Shown here: positions 16,412 through 25,119 of the stretch, in pieces
Position numbering within the stretch: the first letter of the stretch is position 1
Layout of the letters: each line of letters begins with the position of its first letter
DNA from: Zunongwangia mangrovi
GTDB lineage: Bacteria; Bacteroidota; Bacteroidia; Flavobacteriales; Flavobacteriaceae
Length of the DNA stretch: 64,000 nucleotides
NCBI RefSeq assembly: GCF_900112105.1
Contig: NZ_FOKV01000002.1
Coordinates: forward strand, 186,001-250,000
Reading direction: 5' to 3'
Notes under the pieces: generated by a model
What the model was told of the DNA's origin: nothing
What the model saw: only the letters and a program-made list of their open reading frames with translations
Database searches by the model: none
Translations under genes and position numbers: made by a program

Positions 16412-17946
16412 TTATAGATTTCGTTTTCTTTTAAAGACTTTGTAAAATCTTCTATTGTTGCATATAATGGAAAATCGTGCTGATCTTCCAATTCAATTTT
16501 ATGCTGAAATTGTTTAAAAACAGCCTTCGTTTTTTCGCTAAAACTATCCAGATCGTCAATATATTTTATTCCCTGGATAATCGCCATCATTTCTACCGCA
16601 AGCACCTGGTACGCATTATCGATCACCGTTTTAGTAATGTTTGCTGAATTGGTTCCCATACTCACAATATCCTGATTATCATTATTATTCGGGATGCTAT
16701 GCACATACATGCTATTTGACAGCGTTTGATTTTCAGCAGTGGTTGAAACCGCCGTAAACTGCGCGCCCTGCAATCCAAAATTGAGCCCCAATTTACCTAA
16801 ATTCACAAAAGGCGGGAAAATTTCGTTCAGTTTGCTATTCAGAATATAATTTAATTGCCGCTCGGCCAACATCGATAATCGCGTGATCACGAGTTTTAAT
16901 TTATCCATTTCAAGCGAAATAAAATCGCCGTGAAAATTTCCGCCGTGATAAACCATTTGCTTTTCTACGGAAACAATTGGATTGTCGTTAGCCGAATTTA
17001 CTTCGTCCATCAAAATCTTTTCTGCGGAATTTATCGTATCCAACACCGGACCTAAAATCTGCGGAATGCAGCGCAAACTATAATATTCCTGAACTTTCTC
17101 TGAAAAAATTGATTCAGAATTTGACGAATCTCGATATAAATGATCCTGCCTGTTTTTAATACGTTGGCTATCCTTCAAATGATCTCGCATCATTTTAGCG
17201 ATGCTATGCTGACTTTCATGCAATTTCGATGCATTCAATTCCGAAGAAAAATGATCGGAATAAGCTGAAACCAGTTCGTTCAACATTGAAGAACAACAAA
17301 CCGACCATTCCAATAATCGCCGAGCATGAATCAAATTTACGATCCCAATCCCCGTCATTACTGAAGTTCCGTTGATCAACGCCAAACCTTCTCGCAATTT
17401 AATTTCGATAGGTTTGATATTCAATTCCTTTAAAACCGATTTTGTAGATTTTCGCTCGCCTTTATAAAAAACCTCTCCTTCACCAATCAAGACTAGGGCT
17501 AAATGCGCTAGCTGCACCAAATCGCCAGAAGCTCCTACTCCACCGTGTTCAAAAATAAGTGGTGTAATATCATGATTGATCAATTGCTGCATCGTTTCTA
17601 AAACCGAAATATTTACTCCGGAATATCCCAAAGAAAGCGTATTTAAACGTGCTAACATTGAAGCTTTTACGTATAAAAGATCGATAGGTTTCCCAGTTCC
17701 AGAAGCATGACTGCGAATAAGATTATATTGCAGTTGCAAACGATCTTCGTCTTTAATTCGGTATTGTGCCATAGGCCCAAAACCCGTATTTACACCATAA
17801 ATCACCTTATCTTTCACAAATTCCTGTAGAAATTGAAATGATCTATCTGCTTTTTGAAGAATTTCATCGGAAATTTCAAGATTTTGGTTTTCAAATAAAA
17901 CCTCTTTGAAATCACTTATTTTTAATGGAGCTTTGATGCTAAGCAT
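16408..17946 (-). CDS. Tyrosine ammonia-lyase (aromatic amino acid lyase)
   Basis: 512 residues of the HAL/PAL/TAL family. The self-processing MIO triad Ala-Ser-Gly is at residues 139-141 in GGVGASGDLVQL. The sequence is strikingly like the F. johnsoniae tyrosine ammonia-lyase I know (VIYGVNTGFGPMAQYRIK, HSIPNNNDNQDIVSMGTNSA). The selectivity position reads RSHASGTG with a His, which favours tyrosine; phenylalanine lyases usually have Phe-Leu there. Product: 4-coumarate plus ammonia, the starter of the aryl polyene. It is the first gene of the long leftward operon and so sets entry into the pathway. The C-terminal tail (about residues 470-512) is divergent. Confidence 0.92.
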   Translation of the reverse strand: MLSIKAPLKISDFKEVLFENQNLEISDEILQKADRSFQFLQEFVKDKVIYGVNTGFGPMAQYRIKDEDRLQLQYNLIRSHASGTGKPIDLLYVKASMLARLNTLSLGYSGVNISVLETMQQLINHDITPLIFEHGGVGASGDLVQLAHLALVLIGEGEVFYKGERKSTKSVLKELNIKPIEIKLREGLALINGTSVMTGIGIVNLIHARRLLEWSVCCSSMLNELVSAYSDHFSSELNASKLHESQHSIAKMMRDHLKDSQRIKNRQDHLYRDSSNSESIFSEKVQEYYSLRCIPQILGPVLDTINSAEKILMDEVNSANDNPIVSVEKQMVYHGGNFHGDFISLEMDKLKLVITRLSMLAERQLNYILNSKLNEIFPPFVNLGKLGLNFGLQGAQFTAVSTTAENQTLSNSMYVHSIPNNNDNQDIVSMGTNSANITKTVIDNAYQVLAVEMMAIIQGIKYIDDLDSFSEKTKAVFKQFQHKIELEDQHDFPLYATIEDFTKSLKENEIYK

Positions 17947-17984
17947 AATGATTTGGTTAGGCGAAACCGCAATCGGTTCAGCCG

Positions 17985-18014
17985 CAAATGTAGTATATTT
18001 ACTCGATAATCGAG
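17985..18014 (-). promoter_or_regulatory. Candidate promoter of the pigment operon with overlapping palindrome
   Basis: On the minus strand TACATTTG (17985-17992) matches TAnnTTTG, about 40 bases upstream of the lyase ATG. No TTTG stands at -33; instead a perfect 13-bp palindrome CTCGATAATCGAG (18002-18014) begins 9 bases upstream of the -7 element and overlaps the usual -33 place. This is what an operator or activator site would look like. The regulator is unknown and none is encoded next to it. Confidence 0.5.
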
Positions 18015-18122
18015 ATTTAATGAGCGCTTAGACGAATGTTCACAAATAGTGATTTACAGTTTTAAACTCAAAATCAGATTATTGAGAACGATTTTTAGAA
18101 ATTCGAAAATTTCATTGAACGC

Positions 18123-19346
18123 ATGAAAAGAGAATTTACCGATATTTTAATTATTGGCGCCGGGCCATCGGGAATGGTTTCTGCTGGTTATCTTCAGCAA
18201 CATAATGTGCAACTAAAAGTGGTCGAAAAACAGCGATTTCCACGTTTTAGTATTGGTGAAAGTTTGATTCCGCGTTGCATGGATAATTTTGCGGAAGCCG
18301 GTTTATTGGAAACTATAGATAAGCATGGATTTCAGCGAAAATTTGGTGCTCGTTTTATCAAAAATGAGCTGGTAGGAGAATTCGATTTTAGTCAGAAATT
18401 CGGTGAAGGTTGGGATTGGACCTGGCAGGTTCCCAGAGCTGATTTTGACAATATTTTAGCTGAAGAAATAGCTTCACGTGGTGTAGATATTGCTTTTGAA
18501 ACCGAAGTGATCGCGGCAGATTTCACTAAAGAAAATCCTGTTATTACTATTCAGCATAAAAACGGAGAACAAACTGAAATTGAAGCCAAATTTGTGATCG
18601 ACAGCAGTGGTTTTGGCCGTCTTTTACCTAGATTATTAGATTTAGAGAAACCATCTAAACTAGAGTCGCATTCATCTATTTTTACTCATATCAAAGAAAC
18701 AAATCGACCGGATGGCAAAGAAGGTGAATTGATCACTTTTGAGGTTTTAGAAACCGAAGTTTGGTTTTGGTATATTCCTTTTTCTAACGGAAAAACAAGT
18801 TTAGGTTTTGTGGCGCCAACAGCATGGTTTGATCAATTTGATGAGGATCCTAAGGTTGCTTTTAATCAAATGATCTCGAAACTGAATTATTATAATGGCA
18901 GATTTGATGATTATGAGCCAGAATTTATTCCGAAGAAAATAAAACATATCGCGAAAAGCGTAAAATCTCTCTACGGAAAGAATTTTGCTTTAACAGGAAA
19001 TAGCGCCGAGTTTTTAGATCCCGTGTTTTCATCTGGTGTTAGTTTTGCAACAGAGTCGGGTTTAAAAGCAGCGAAATTAGCCTTAAAAGAATTAAATGGC
19101 GCAAATGTAGATTGGCAAGCAGAATATGAGGATTATATGAATGAAGGTATTGCCGTGTTTTCGAGTTACGTAAAAGATTGGTATAATGGTGATTTGCAGG
19201 ATATTTTCTTTCATAGATCACCAAACCCAGAATTTAAGAAACAAATTTGTGCGGTTTTAGCGGGCTATGTATGGAATAAGGAGAATCCATTCGTAAAAAA
19301 ACACAAACGTATTGTTGGATCTGTCGCTAAATTTATAAATCTATAA
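18123..19346 (+). CDS. FAD-dependent halogenase / monooxygenase-like oxidoreductase
   Basis: 407 residues. The N-terminal Rossmann motif DILIIGAGPSGMVSAGYL binds FAD; RFSIGESLIPRC and RADFDNIL follow as in the tryptophan-halogenase-like group. WFWYIP at residues 214-219 is an exact WxWxIP motif, the mark of flavin-dependent halogenases. GNSAEFLDPVFSSGVSF near residue 302 is the second FAD/substrate motif. Flexirubins exist in chlorinated and hydroxylated forms, so it may chlorinate or hydroxylate the aryl ring, but many homologues in these clusters are uncharacterised and may be plain monooxygenases. It is divergent from the lyase operon and shares its 176-base control region. Confidence 0.75.
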   Translation: MKREFTDILIIGAGPSGMVSAGYLQQHNVQLKVVEKQRFPRFSIGESLIPRCMDNFAEAGLLETIDKHGFQRKFGARFIKNELVGEFDFSQKFGEGWDWTWQVPRADFDNILAEEIASRGVDIAFETEVIAADFTKENPVITIQHKNGEQTEIEAKFVIDSSGFGRLLPRLLDLEKPSKLESHSSIFTHIKETNRPDGKEGELITFEVLETEVWFWYIPFSNGKTSLGFVAPTAWFDQFDEDPKVAFNQMISKLNYYNGRFDDYEPEFIPKKIKHIAKSVKSLYGKNFALTGNSAEFLDPVFSSGVSFATESGLKAAKLALKELNGANVDWQAEYEDYMNEGIAVFSSYVKDWYNGDLQDIFFHRSPNPEFKKQICAVLAGYVWNKENPFVKKHKRIVGSVAKFINL

Positions 19347-19448
19347 AATTATTAAATTTTTTATTTATTTTAAATAGTTGACTAGAAACAGATTAAACTG
19401 GAAATGCATTCAAGCCTCGAAATTATTGAGGAAAAAAGCTAAAAAAGG

Positions 19449-19480
19449 TTTGCAGGCTTCGTAAGTTTAAAGTAAGTTTG
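19449..19480 (+). promoter_or_regulatory. Strong promoter of the tRNA-Ser / tRNA-Pro unit
   Basis: TTTG at 19449-19452, a 20-base spacer and TAAGTTTG at 19473-19480: an exact match to the Bacteroidetes vegetative promoter. Transcription should start near 19487, some 35 bases before the mature tRNA-Ser. Confidence 0.8.
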
Positions 19481-19521
19481 CAACCGCAAAAATGATTGCG
19501 ACGTTCTTTTTAAAATTACTA

Positions 19522-19603
19522 GGAGAGGTGGCAGAGTGGTAATGCAGCAGCCTGCTAAGCTGTCATCCTTCGGGATGCCCGGGTTCGAATCCCGGTCTCT
19601 CCG
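19522..19603 (+). tRNA. tRNA-Ser (anticodon GCT)
   Basis: Acceptor stem GGAGAGG pairs with TCTCTCC; the anticodon stem GCAGC / GCTGT encloses the loop CTGCTAA with anticodon GCT. A long variable arm (ATCCTTCGGGAT hairpin) marks a class II tRNA, and GGGTTCGAATCCC is the T arm. CCA is not encoded. It reads serine codons AGC/AGT. Confidence 0.95.
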
Positions 19604-19637
19604 CAAATCGCGTCCAAGTCGCGATCAATAAATAACT

Positions 19638-19712
19638 CGGGGTGTAGCGTAGCCCGGTCATCGCGCCTGCTTTGGGAGCAGGAGGTCGCAGGTTCGAATC
19701 CTGCCACCCCGA
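19638..19712 (+). tRNA. tRNA-Pro (anticodon TGG)
   Basis: Acceptor stem CGGGGTG pairs with CACCCCG; the anticodon stem CTGCT / AGCAG... encloses a loop with anticodon TGG; CAGGTTCGAATCCTG is the T arm. The CCA end is not encoded (ACA follows). It lies 34 bases after the tRNA-Ser and is read by the same promoter. Confidence 0.95.
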
Positions 19713-19715
19713 CAT

Positions 19716-19755
19716 AAGCCTTATAATTATCCAATTATAAGGCTTTTATTTTTTA
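19716..19755 (+). terminator. Terminator of the tRNA unit
   Basis: Perfect 13-bp arms AAGCCTTATAATT (19716-19728) and AATTATAAGGCTT (19733-19745) with a 4-base loop, followed by TTATTTTTT. It lies directly after tRNA-Pro. Confidence 0.85.
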
Positions 19756-19855
19756 AACAAAATGAGGCCTATGTATGGAACACAGTACCATAATATTCAA
19801 AAAAATCTCCTACCACTCCAATTAATTTTTGAATTAAAACGAGTTTTGAGTTAAA

Positions 19856-20557
19856 TTATTCTTTCAAAAGTTTATTAACCTGAGCTTTATAATAATTACC
19901 AATTGGGAGATAGTTTTCAAGTACTTTGATCCTGTTTCCTTCAATGATCTTGATGTGCTTTTTGGAGACGATAAAGGATTTATGAATGCGTATAAAATCA
20001 GTTTGAGGTAATTTTTCCATTAAGTAGGAAAATTTGGATCTAACCAATAGTTGATCATTTTCAAAGATGATTTTAGCGTAATTTCCGGCGGCTTCGATGT
20101 AAACAATTTCATCGAGTGTTATTTGAATATGCTTCTTATCAGCATACACAAAAATGGTTTCTTTTTGCGGTTTATTTTGAGTAGAACTCCTTGATGAATG
20201 CTTTGCGTCTATTTCCAATGCTTTATTGACCGCCTTCAGAAATCGCTCAAAACTGAAGGGTTTTAAAAGATAGTCTGAAATCTCCAGTTCGTATCCTTCT
20301 AAAGCATATTCTTTGTAAGCCGTAGTCACAATGATCTTAGGTTTTTTAGATAAACTTCTCAAGAAATCAAAGCCTTTAAGTTTCGGCATATTTAGATCTA
20401 AGAATATAAGATCAACCTGATTACTTCTCAGATATTCCAAAGCTTCCAGCGCGTCATAGCAATGTTTTGCAAGCTTTAAATCTGGAATGAGATCGCAATA
20501 CTCTTTTATGATTTCGTGAGCCATTTGCTCATCGTCAATGATTAAATAGTTGGTCAT
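19856..20557 (-). CDS. LytTR-family response regulator
   Basis: 233 residues. Receiver domain (1-120) with the acidic pair in IIDDEQMAHEI, phospho-acceptor Asp in LIFLDLNMPKLKG, Thr in VTTAYKEYALEGYE and Lys in DYLLKPFS. Residues about 140-233 are a LytTR DNA-binding domain (VYADKKHIQITLDEIVYIEA, IRIHKSFIVSKKHIK). It overlaps the sensor kinase gene by 4 bases (ATGA), so the two are co-translated and surely form one two-component system. The target genes are unknown; the divergent metallophosphoesterase gene is a candidate by neighbourhood only. Confidence 0.92.
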   Translation of the reverse strand: MTNYLIIDDEQMAHEIIKEYCDLIPDLKLAKHCYDALEALEYLRSNQVDLIFLDLNMPKLKGFDFLRSLSKKPKIIVTTAYKEYALEGYELEISDYLLKPFSFERFLKAVNKALEIDAKHSSRSSTQNKPQKETIFVYADKKHIQITLDEIVYIEAAGNYAKIIFENDQLLVRSKFSYLMEKLPQTDFIRIHKSFIVSKKHIKIIEGNRIKVLENYLPIGNYYKAQVNKLLKE

Positions 20558-21372
20558 TGCTTTAATTGAAGTTTGGCTTTAAAAATAGCGTCTTCTTTAG
20601 AGCTACTGAATTTATGTCTTTGCGGATAGGCTAATTCTAATCTACGTTTTAAATTCTGAAGTCCAATTCCGTGGTTTTCTTCAAGCTCAGTTGCGTCAAA
20701 ATTGTTGCTAATTTCAAAATCGATGATATTGTCTGAAGCTTTCAGATTAATATGCACAAAAGCATCTTCTCGCAATTTTTCCACGCCGTGTTTAAACGCA
20801 TTTTCAACAAGAATGATAAACAGCAACGGTATTACTTTCAGGTTTTCATTCTTAACCTCAACATCAAATTGGATATCTACTTTTTTATGATACCGCATTT
20901 GATTGAGTGCTATAAAATTTTCTAAGTAGGTTAGTTCTTCAGTCAATTTTACCCGATGCTTTTCACCTTCATAAATGCTATAGCGCATCAATTCTGATAA
21001 TTTCAGAATAAGTCCTTTTACCTTGTCTGTATCCTTACCAACCATTCCGTAGAGGTTATTCAGCATATTGAAAAAGAAGTGCGGATTCACCTGATTTTGT
21101 AAATGCAAAAGCTCGTTGACTTTCTTTTCATTTTTAAGAATTATGAGTTCTTTCAACTGAATAACAAGCCAAATTACAGCCCACAAAAGGATAAGGCCAT
21201 AATAGCACAAAACACCAATACTGAATGCTGTAGGATAGCCTTCAAGAAAAACTACCGAGTTTTTCCCGAGAAATAGAATTTGGTAAGTGACGATACTCAG
21301 GGGTATCAGGATCGATAACCCAATCAGGAATTTAAGAATCCCCCATCGATTGTATGAAAACGTAGAAATCAT
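20554..21372 (-). CDS. LytS/AgrC-type sensor histidine kinase
   Basis: 272 residues. Two hydrophobic helices (ILKFLIGLSILIPLSIVTY and a second near residues 45-68) anchor it in the inner membrane with a very short outer loop. The His_kinase motif LQNQVNPHFFFNMLNNLYG carries the phospho-acceptor His; IILVENAFKHG is the N box and NHGIGLQNLKRRL the G2 box. This short layout, with no separate sensor domain, is common in Bacteroidetes partners of LytTR regulators. The stop overlaps the regulator start by 4 bases. Confidence 0.92.
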   Translation of the reverse strand: MISTFSYNRWGILKFLIGLSILIPLSIVTYQILFLGKNSVVFLEGYPTAFSIGVLCYYGLILLWAVIWLVIQLKELIILKNEKKVNELLHLQNQVNPHFFFNMLNNLYGMVGKDTDKVKGLILKLSELMRYSIYEGEKHRVKLTEELTYLENFIALNQMRYHKKVDIQFDVEVKNENLKVIPLLFIILVENAFKHGVEKLREDAFVHINLKASDNIIDFEISNNFDATELEENHGIGLQNLKRRLELAYPQRHKFSSSKEDAIFKAKLQLKQ

Positions 21373-21587
21373 ACCGCAAAATACTCAGATTTTGTAAAGC
21401 CTGGGCAAACTTGTGATGAATAGGCTTCAAGGGATTATAAGATTGCTTTTAAACGTGACAAACTCAATTTGGATAACGCAATCCATTATTCAGACTGAAA
21501 ATGAGCATTCTGAACACAAATTTTTCAGCAAAAAGAATCGGAAGAACACATTTGCGGTAAGCTTTTGTTCAACGAATTAAAAACACA

Positions 21588-22760
21588 ATGAAAACAAAAA
21601 TTTTACGCTACTTGAAGCATTTGGGTCTTACCATTTTGGTGCTACTCTTAATTTTAATACCTGTCGGGATTTCTGAAGGCGCTCAGGTAAGTTACGGTCA
21701 CGATTCCACAAGTCTCAATTTTGATGGTGAAGGTCCGTATGCATTTTATAAGAATGATAGTTTGGTTACAGTAAAGTACATTAGAGGAAACAAGGACGAT
21801 GGTTTTGCGATAGATGAAAAGGACTTTTCTGTAAACCAACCTATTCCTGCGGAAGTTTATTTTCCTTTAGATCAGACGAAATTCAATTTTACGATACCAA
21901 CAAGATTTGAGACTCCACGAAGTGTTTATAAGGATGACAAGAAGATCTTAGCGATTTCTGATATTGAAAGCGGATTTAAAACCTTCCAAGATTTTCTCAT
22001 CAAGAATAAAGTGATCGATAAAAACCTGAATTGGACTTTCGGTGAAAATCATCTTGTCCTCTTGGGAGATTTTGTAGATCGTGGATTTTCAACAACGCAA
22101 GTGCTCTGGTTGATTTTCAAATTAGAACAAGAAGCCAAAAAGCAAGGCGGAATCGTACACTTTATATTGGGCAACCACGAATTGAAGAATATGTACGGCG
22201 ACCATCAGACGGCTTCTTTAAAATATACGTTTGTTGCCTCAATGCTTGGTAAAACACAGTCTGAGCTTTATAGTAAGGATGCAGTCTTAGGCAGATGGTT
22301 GTCTAGTAAAAATATAATTGAATCTATCAATGGAACGCTTTTCGTGCACGGTGGTCTACATCCTGAAATCACCGATTTGAATATGAGCATTCCGCAGATC
22401 AATGATTTTATGCGGAAAACCTATTATGAAGCGCCTTACCCAAAAGTTGATGAGGATAAAAAAGAGCTTTTAATTTCGTCCAAAACCGGTATTTGCTGGT
22501 ATCGTGGTTATTTTAAAGAAGATCTAAGTCAGGAAGAAGTTGAAAAACCTTTGAAGAAATTCAAGGCAAATGCTATAGTTGTGGGACACACATTACATTT
22601 AAGGGTTAAAAAGTTTTTTGACGGCAAGGTGTACGGGATCGATGTAAAACATAGCAGCGATTATCACAAAAACTGGCCAGATTTTGATTCTGAAGGTTTG
22701 CTCATCACAAACGGGAACTATTACAGAGCTATGGCTGATGGAACGCTTGAGAAATTATAG
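21588..22760 (+). CDS. Membrane-anchored calcineurin-like metallophosphoesterase
   Basis: 390 residues with an N-terminal hydrophobic helix (residues 10-28), so the catalytic part is probably periplasmic. The PPP-type motifs are LLGDFVDRG (Asp161), LGNHELKN (Asn196-His197), FVHGGLHP and VVGHTLHL. The first motif, normally GDxHG, reads SDIES with Glu127 in place of the metal-binding His; Glu here may be normal for this flavobacterial subfamily, but the Gly is also lost. It resembles Shewanella-like serine/threonine phosphatases. It lies divergent from the LytS/LytTR pair with 215 bases between, in which I see no exact -7/-33 pair. Confidence 0.8.
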   Translation: MKTKILRYLKHLGLTILVLLLILIPVGISEGAQVSYGHDSTSLNFDGEGPYAFYKNDSLVTVKYIRGNKDDGFAIDEKDFSVNQPIPAEVYFPLDQTKFNFTIPTRFETPRSVYKDDKKILAISDIESGFKTFQDFLIKNKVIDKNLNWTFGENHLVLLGDFVDRGFSTTQVLWLIFKLEQEAKKQGGIVHFILGNHELKNMYGDHQTASLKYTFVASMLGKTQSELYSKDAVLGRWLSSKNIIESINGTLFVHGGLHPEITDLNMSIPQINDFMRKTYYEAPYPKVDEDKKELLISSKTGICWYRGYFKEDLSQEEVEKPLKKFKANAIVVGHTLHLRVKKFFDGKVYGIDVKHSSDYHKNWPDFDSEGLLITNGNYYRAMADGTLEKL

Positions 22761-22994
22761 TTATTTCCAGTTCAGAGTAAAAAATAATACGAGATTTAAA
22801 ATTCAAGATCAAATTATCTATTTTCATAACTAGTAAAAATTAGATTACGAACTGTAAGCATATCAAATATTTAATTAAGTAAGTCTACTATGAATGATTG
22901 CACGATTTTAAAGCAATATCCTTGGTTTTTCCGTAAAATCATCGATTAAAGTTTTATCTTTACCGTTCTAAGTAAGATTACAAGAAAGTTTATC

Positions 22995-25031
22995 ATGGTA
23001 AATCCGCCTATTCCCTACAACGATTCAGAGCGATCTGAAGAGGCAATAAAGTACAGTAGCTATTCTATCGAAAACGAAGATCTAAACTTCTTAAGTTCAA
23101 TGGCTGCAGAAATTTGTAATACCGATAGTGCGTTAATAACACTTATTGGTCGAGAAAAGCAATATATACAATCATCATTTGGGATCGAACTAGAGGTAAG
23201 AGAATTCCCCAGAGAATTTGCATTTTGCTCTCATACGATCAATAATACGAAAAAAGCTACCGTTGTTCCCGATGCCAGAAAAGATGAGCGTTTTCATGAT
23301 AATCCATTCGTAACTGGTGAAAATCCTGTGATTTTTTATTCAGGATATCCATTAATAAATAAAGAAGGACTAGCACTGGGCACCATTTGCGCAATAGATG
23401 GTGAACCGAAAGAATTAAGTGAGGAACAGGAGAAGAAATTGGCTTTATTGGCAAAGCAGATAATGAATCTACTGGAGTTAAAAAGACAGTCTGAAATTCT
23501 TACCAAAACAAATAAAGAGCTTTCAATATTAAACAAAAGATTTCAGTACATTACAAATAGTACCAACATTGGTACTTTTGAATTTGATATTAACGATCGT
23601 TCTATCGTTTTTAATGATGCTTGGTGGAAAATCACCGGATATTCCCATGAGGCAGGTATAAGACTAGAAGATTGGCAAAAACTTATTCATCCACAAGATG
23701 CTTTAGACCTTAAGGAGAAATTCAGCAAAAATTATAATGCTAAAGATCAGTTTAGTCATCAATACAGAATTCAGCATAAAAACGGAAAATACATCTGGTT
23801 AAACTTAAAAGCGCAATTTAATTTTAATAGTGAAAGTGATGATCCAACTCATATCTACGGAATATTCTTAGATATTACAGAGCAGAAGAACAAAGAATCT
23901 GAGATTCTTTATCGTCAAAAGCTTTTGCAATTATTGTATGAGCTTTCTCCTATTGGAATTTCCTTAAATGATTTCGCAACAGGTGGATTTTTAGAGGTTA
24001 ATGAGAAACTAATAGAACCTACCGGCTATACCAGAGAAGAATTTTTAAAACTGAATTACTGGGACGTTACGCCAAAAGAATATGAACCTCAGGAAGCGCA
24101 ACAAATAGAATCGATGAATTCTACTGGTGCATATGGTCCTTACGAAAAAGAGTACATTAAAAAGAACGGCGAAAGATATCCAGTTTTATTACGAGGTATC
24201 TTGGTTGAAGACACCGATGGCAATAAGAAAATCTGGAGTTTTATAGAAGATATTTCTGAACGTAAAAAAGATGAAGCTGTAAAAGCTGAACGCCTTGAAA
24301 GAATTCAAAGTTTATTGCGCATTAAAAACGACCAAAATGAGCGATTAAAGAATTTTGCTCATATCGTTTCTCATAATCTAAGATCGCATTCTGGAGCTAT
24401 TGGTATGCTAATTCAATTAATTCAGCAGGAAAATAGCGTTTTAAATGAACAAGAGGCTTTTAAACATTTAATTCAATCTTCATCCAATCTCGAGACCACT
24501 ATTCAGGATCTAAATGAGATCGTTGAAGTGAATTTATCTGATGCTAAAGATTTTCAAAGAATTGATATTTTTCCTTTGATCAAAAAAAACGTAGAAAGTG
24601 TTTTCCCTTTAGCGAAAGAGAATAAAGTTGAAATATTAATAGACGTTGCACCAGAAACCTACATGTTAGGTGTACGTTCTTATCTGGAGAGTATTTTCCT
24701 TAATTTTATCACTAACGGAATAAAATACAGTTCCCCAGACAGAGAAAGCTTTATTAAAATTACTGCTGAAATTGAAGAAAATTACACCTGTGTTATTTTT
24801 GAAGATAATGGGTTAGGAATCGATATGCAGACTTACGGTGATAAGTTATTTAAAATGTATAAAACCTTTCATAAACATAAAGATGCACGCGGAATTGGTC
24901 TTTTTATCACCAAAAATCAGATCGAAACCATGAATGGGACGATCGAGGTTACTAGTGAAGTTAACAAAGGAACTACTTTTAAAATTAAAATCCCTAATAA
25001 AGAACTAAAGGCACCTGCTTTGGTTTCATAA
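22995..25031 (+). CDS. Soluble GAF-PAS-PAS hybrid sensor histidine kinase
   Basis: 678 residues without membrane segments. A GAF domain covers about residues 20-165 (FCSHTINNTKKATVVPDARK), PAS/PAC domains about 178-295 and 305-425 (GIFLDITEQKN and SFIEDISERKK are the PAC ends), then a kinase core: phospho-acceptor His in FAHIVSHNLRSHSGAI, N box FLNFITNGIKYSS, G1 EDNGLGIDM, G2 ARGIGLFITKNQI. It lacks a receiver domain and has no regulator gene beside it, so it is an orphan cytoplasmic sensor, perhaps of a small molecule or redox/light state through the GAF/PAS domains. The 234 bases before it hold only a weak TATCTTTA -7-like match (22955-22962). Confidence 0.88.
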   Translation: MVNPPIPYNDSERSEEAIKYSSYSIENEDLNFLSSMAAEICNTDSALITLIGREKQYIQSSFGIELEVREFPREFAFCSHTINNTKKATVVPDARKDERFHDNPFVTGENPVIFYSGYPLINKEGLALGTICAIDGEPKELSEEQEKKLALLAKQIMNLLELKRQSEILTKTNKELSILNKRFQYITNSTNIGTFEFDINDRSIVFNDAWWKITGYSHEAGIRLEDWQKLIHPQDALDLKEKFSKNYNAKDQFSHQYRIQHKNGKYIWLNLKAQFNFNSESDDPTHIYGIFLDITEQKNKESEILYRQKLLQLLYELSPIGISLNDFATGGFLEVNEKLIEPTGYTREEFLKLNYWDVTPKEYEPQEAQQIESMNSTGAYGPYEKEYIKKNGERYPVLLRGILVEDTDGNKKIWSFIEDISERKKDEAVKAERLERIQSLLRIKNDQNERLKNFAHIVSHNLRSHSGAIGMLIQLIQQENSVLNEQEAFKHLIQSSSNLETTIQDLNEIVEVNLSDAKDFQRIDIFPLIKKNVESVFPLAKENKVEILIDVAPETYMLGVRSYLESIFLNFITNGIKYSSPDRESFIKITAEIEENYTCVIFEDNGLGIDMQTYGDKLFKMYKTFHKHKDARGIGLFITKNQIETMNGTIEVTSEVNKGTTFKIKIPNKELKAPALVS

Positions 25032-25050
25032 AAAAAACAGCTGAAAATCA

Positions 25051-25094
25051 ACAATCTGAAGGTTTATTCTATATGAATTGAACCTTCAGATTGT
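25051..25094. terminator. Bidirectional terminator hairpin
   Basis: Perfect 14-bp arms ACAATCTGAAGGTT (25051-25064) and AACCTTCAGATTGT (25081-25094) lie between the convergent histidine kinase and UvrA-like genes. The run of A before the left arm gives a T run for the leftward transcript. Confidence 0.7.
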
Positions 25095-25119
25095 CCAAAT
25101 TGGATAAAATTTCCTTGAA

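Noticed and set aside
19522-19755. Integration site of a genomic island at the tRNA genes
   Set aside because: No integrase gene is next to the tRNAs and I saw no second copy of a tRNA 3' end; the hairpin after tRNA-Pro is an ordinary terminator.
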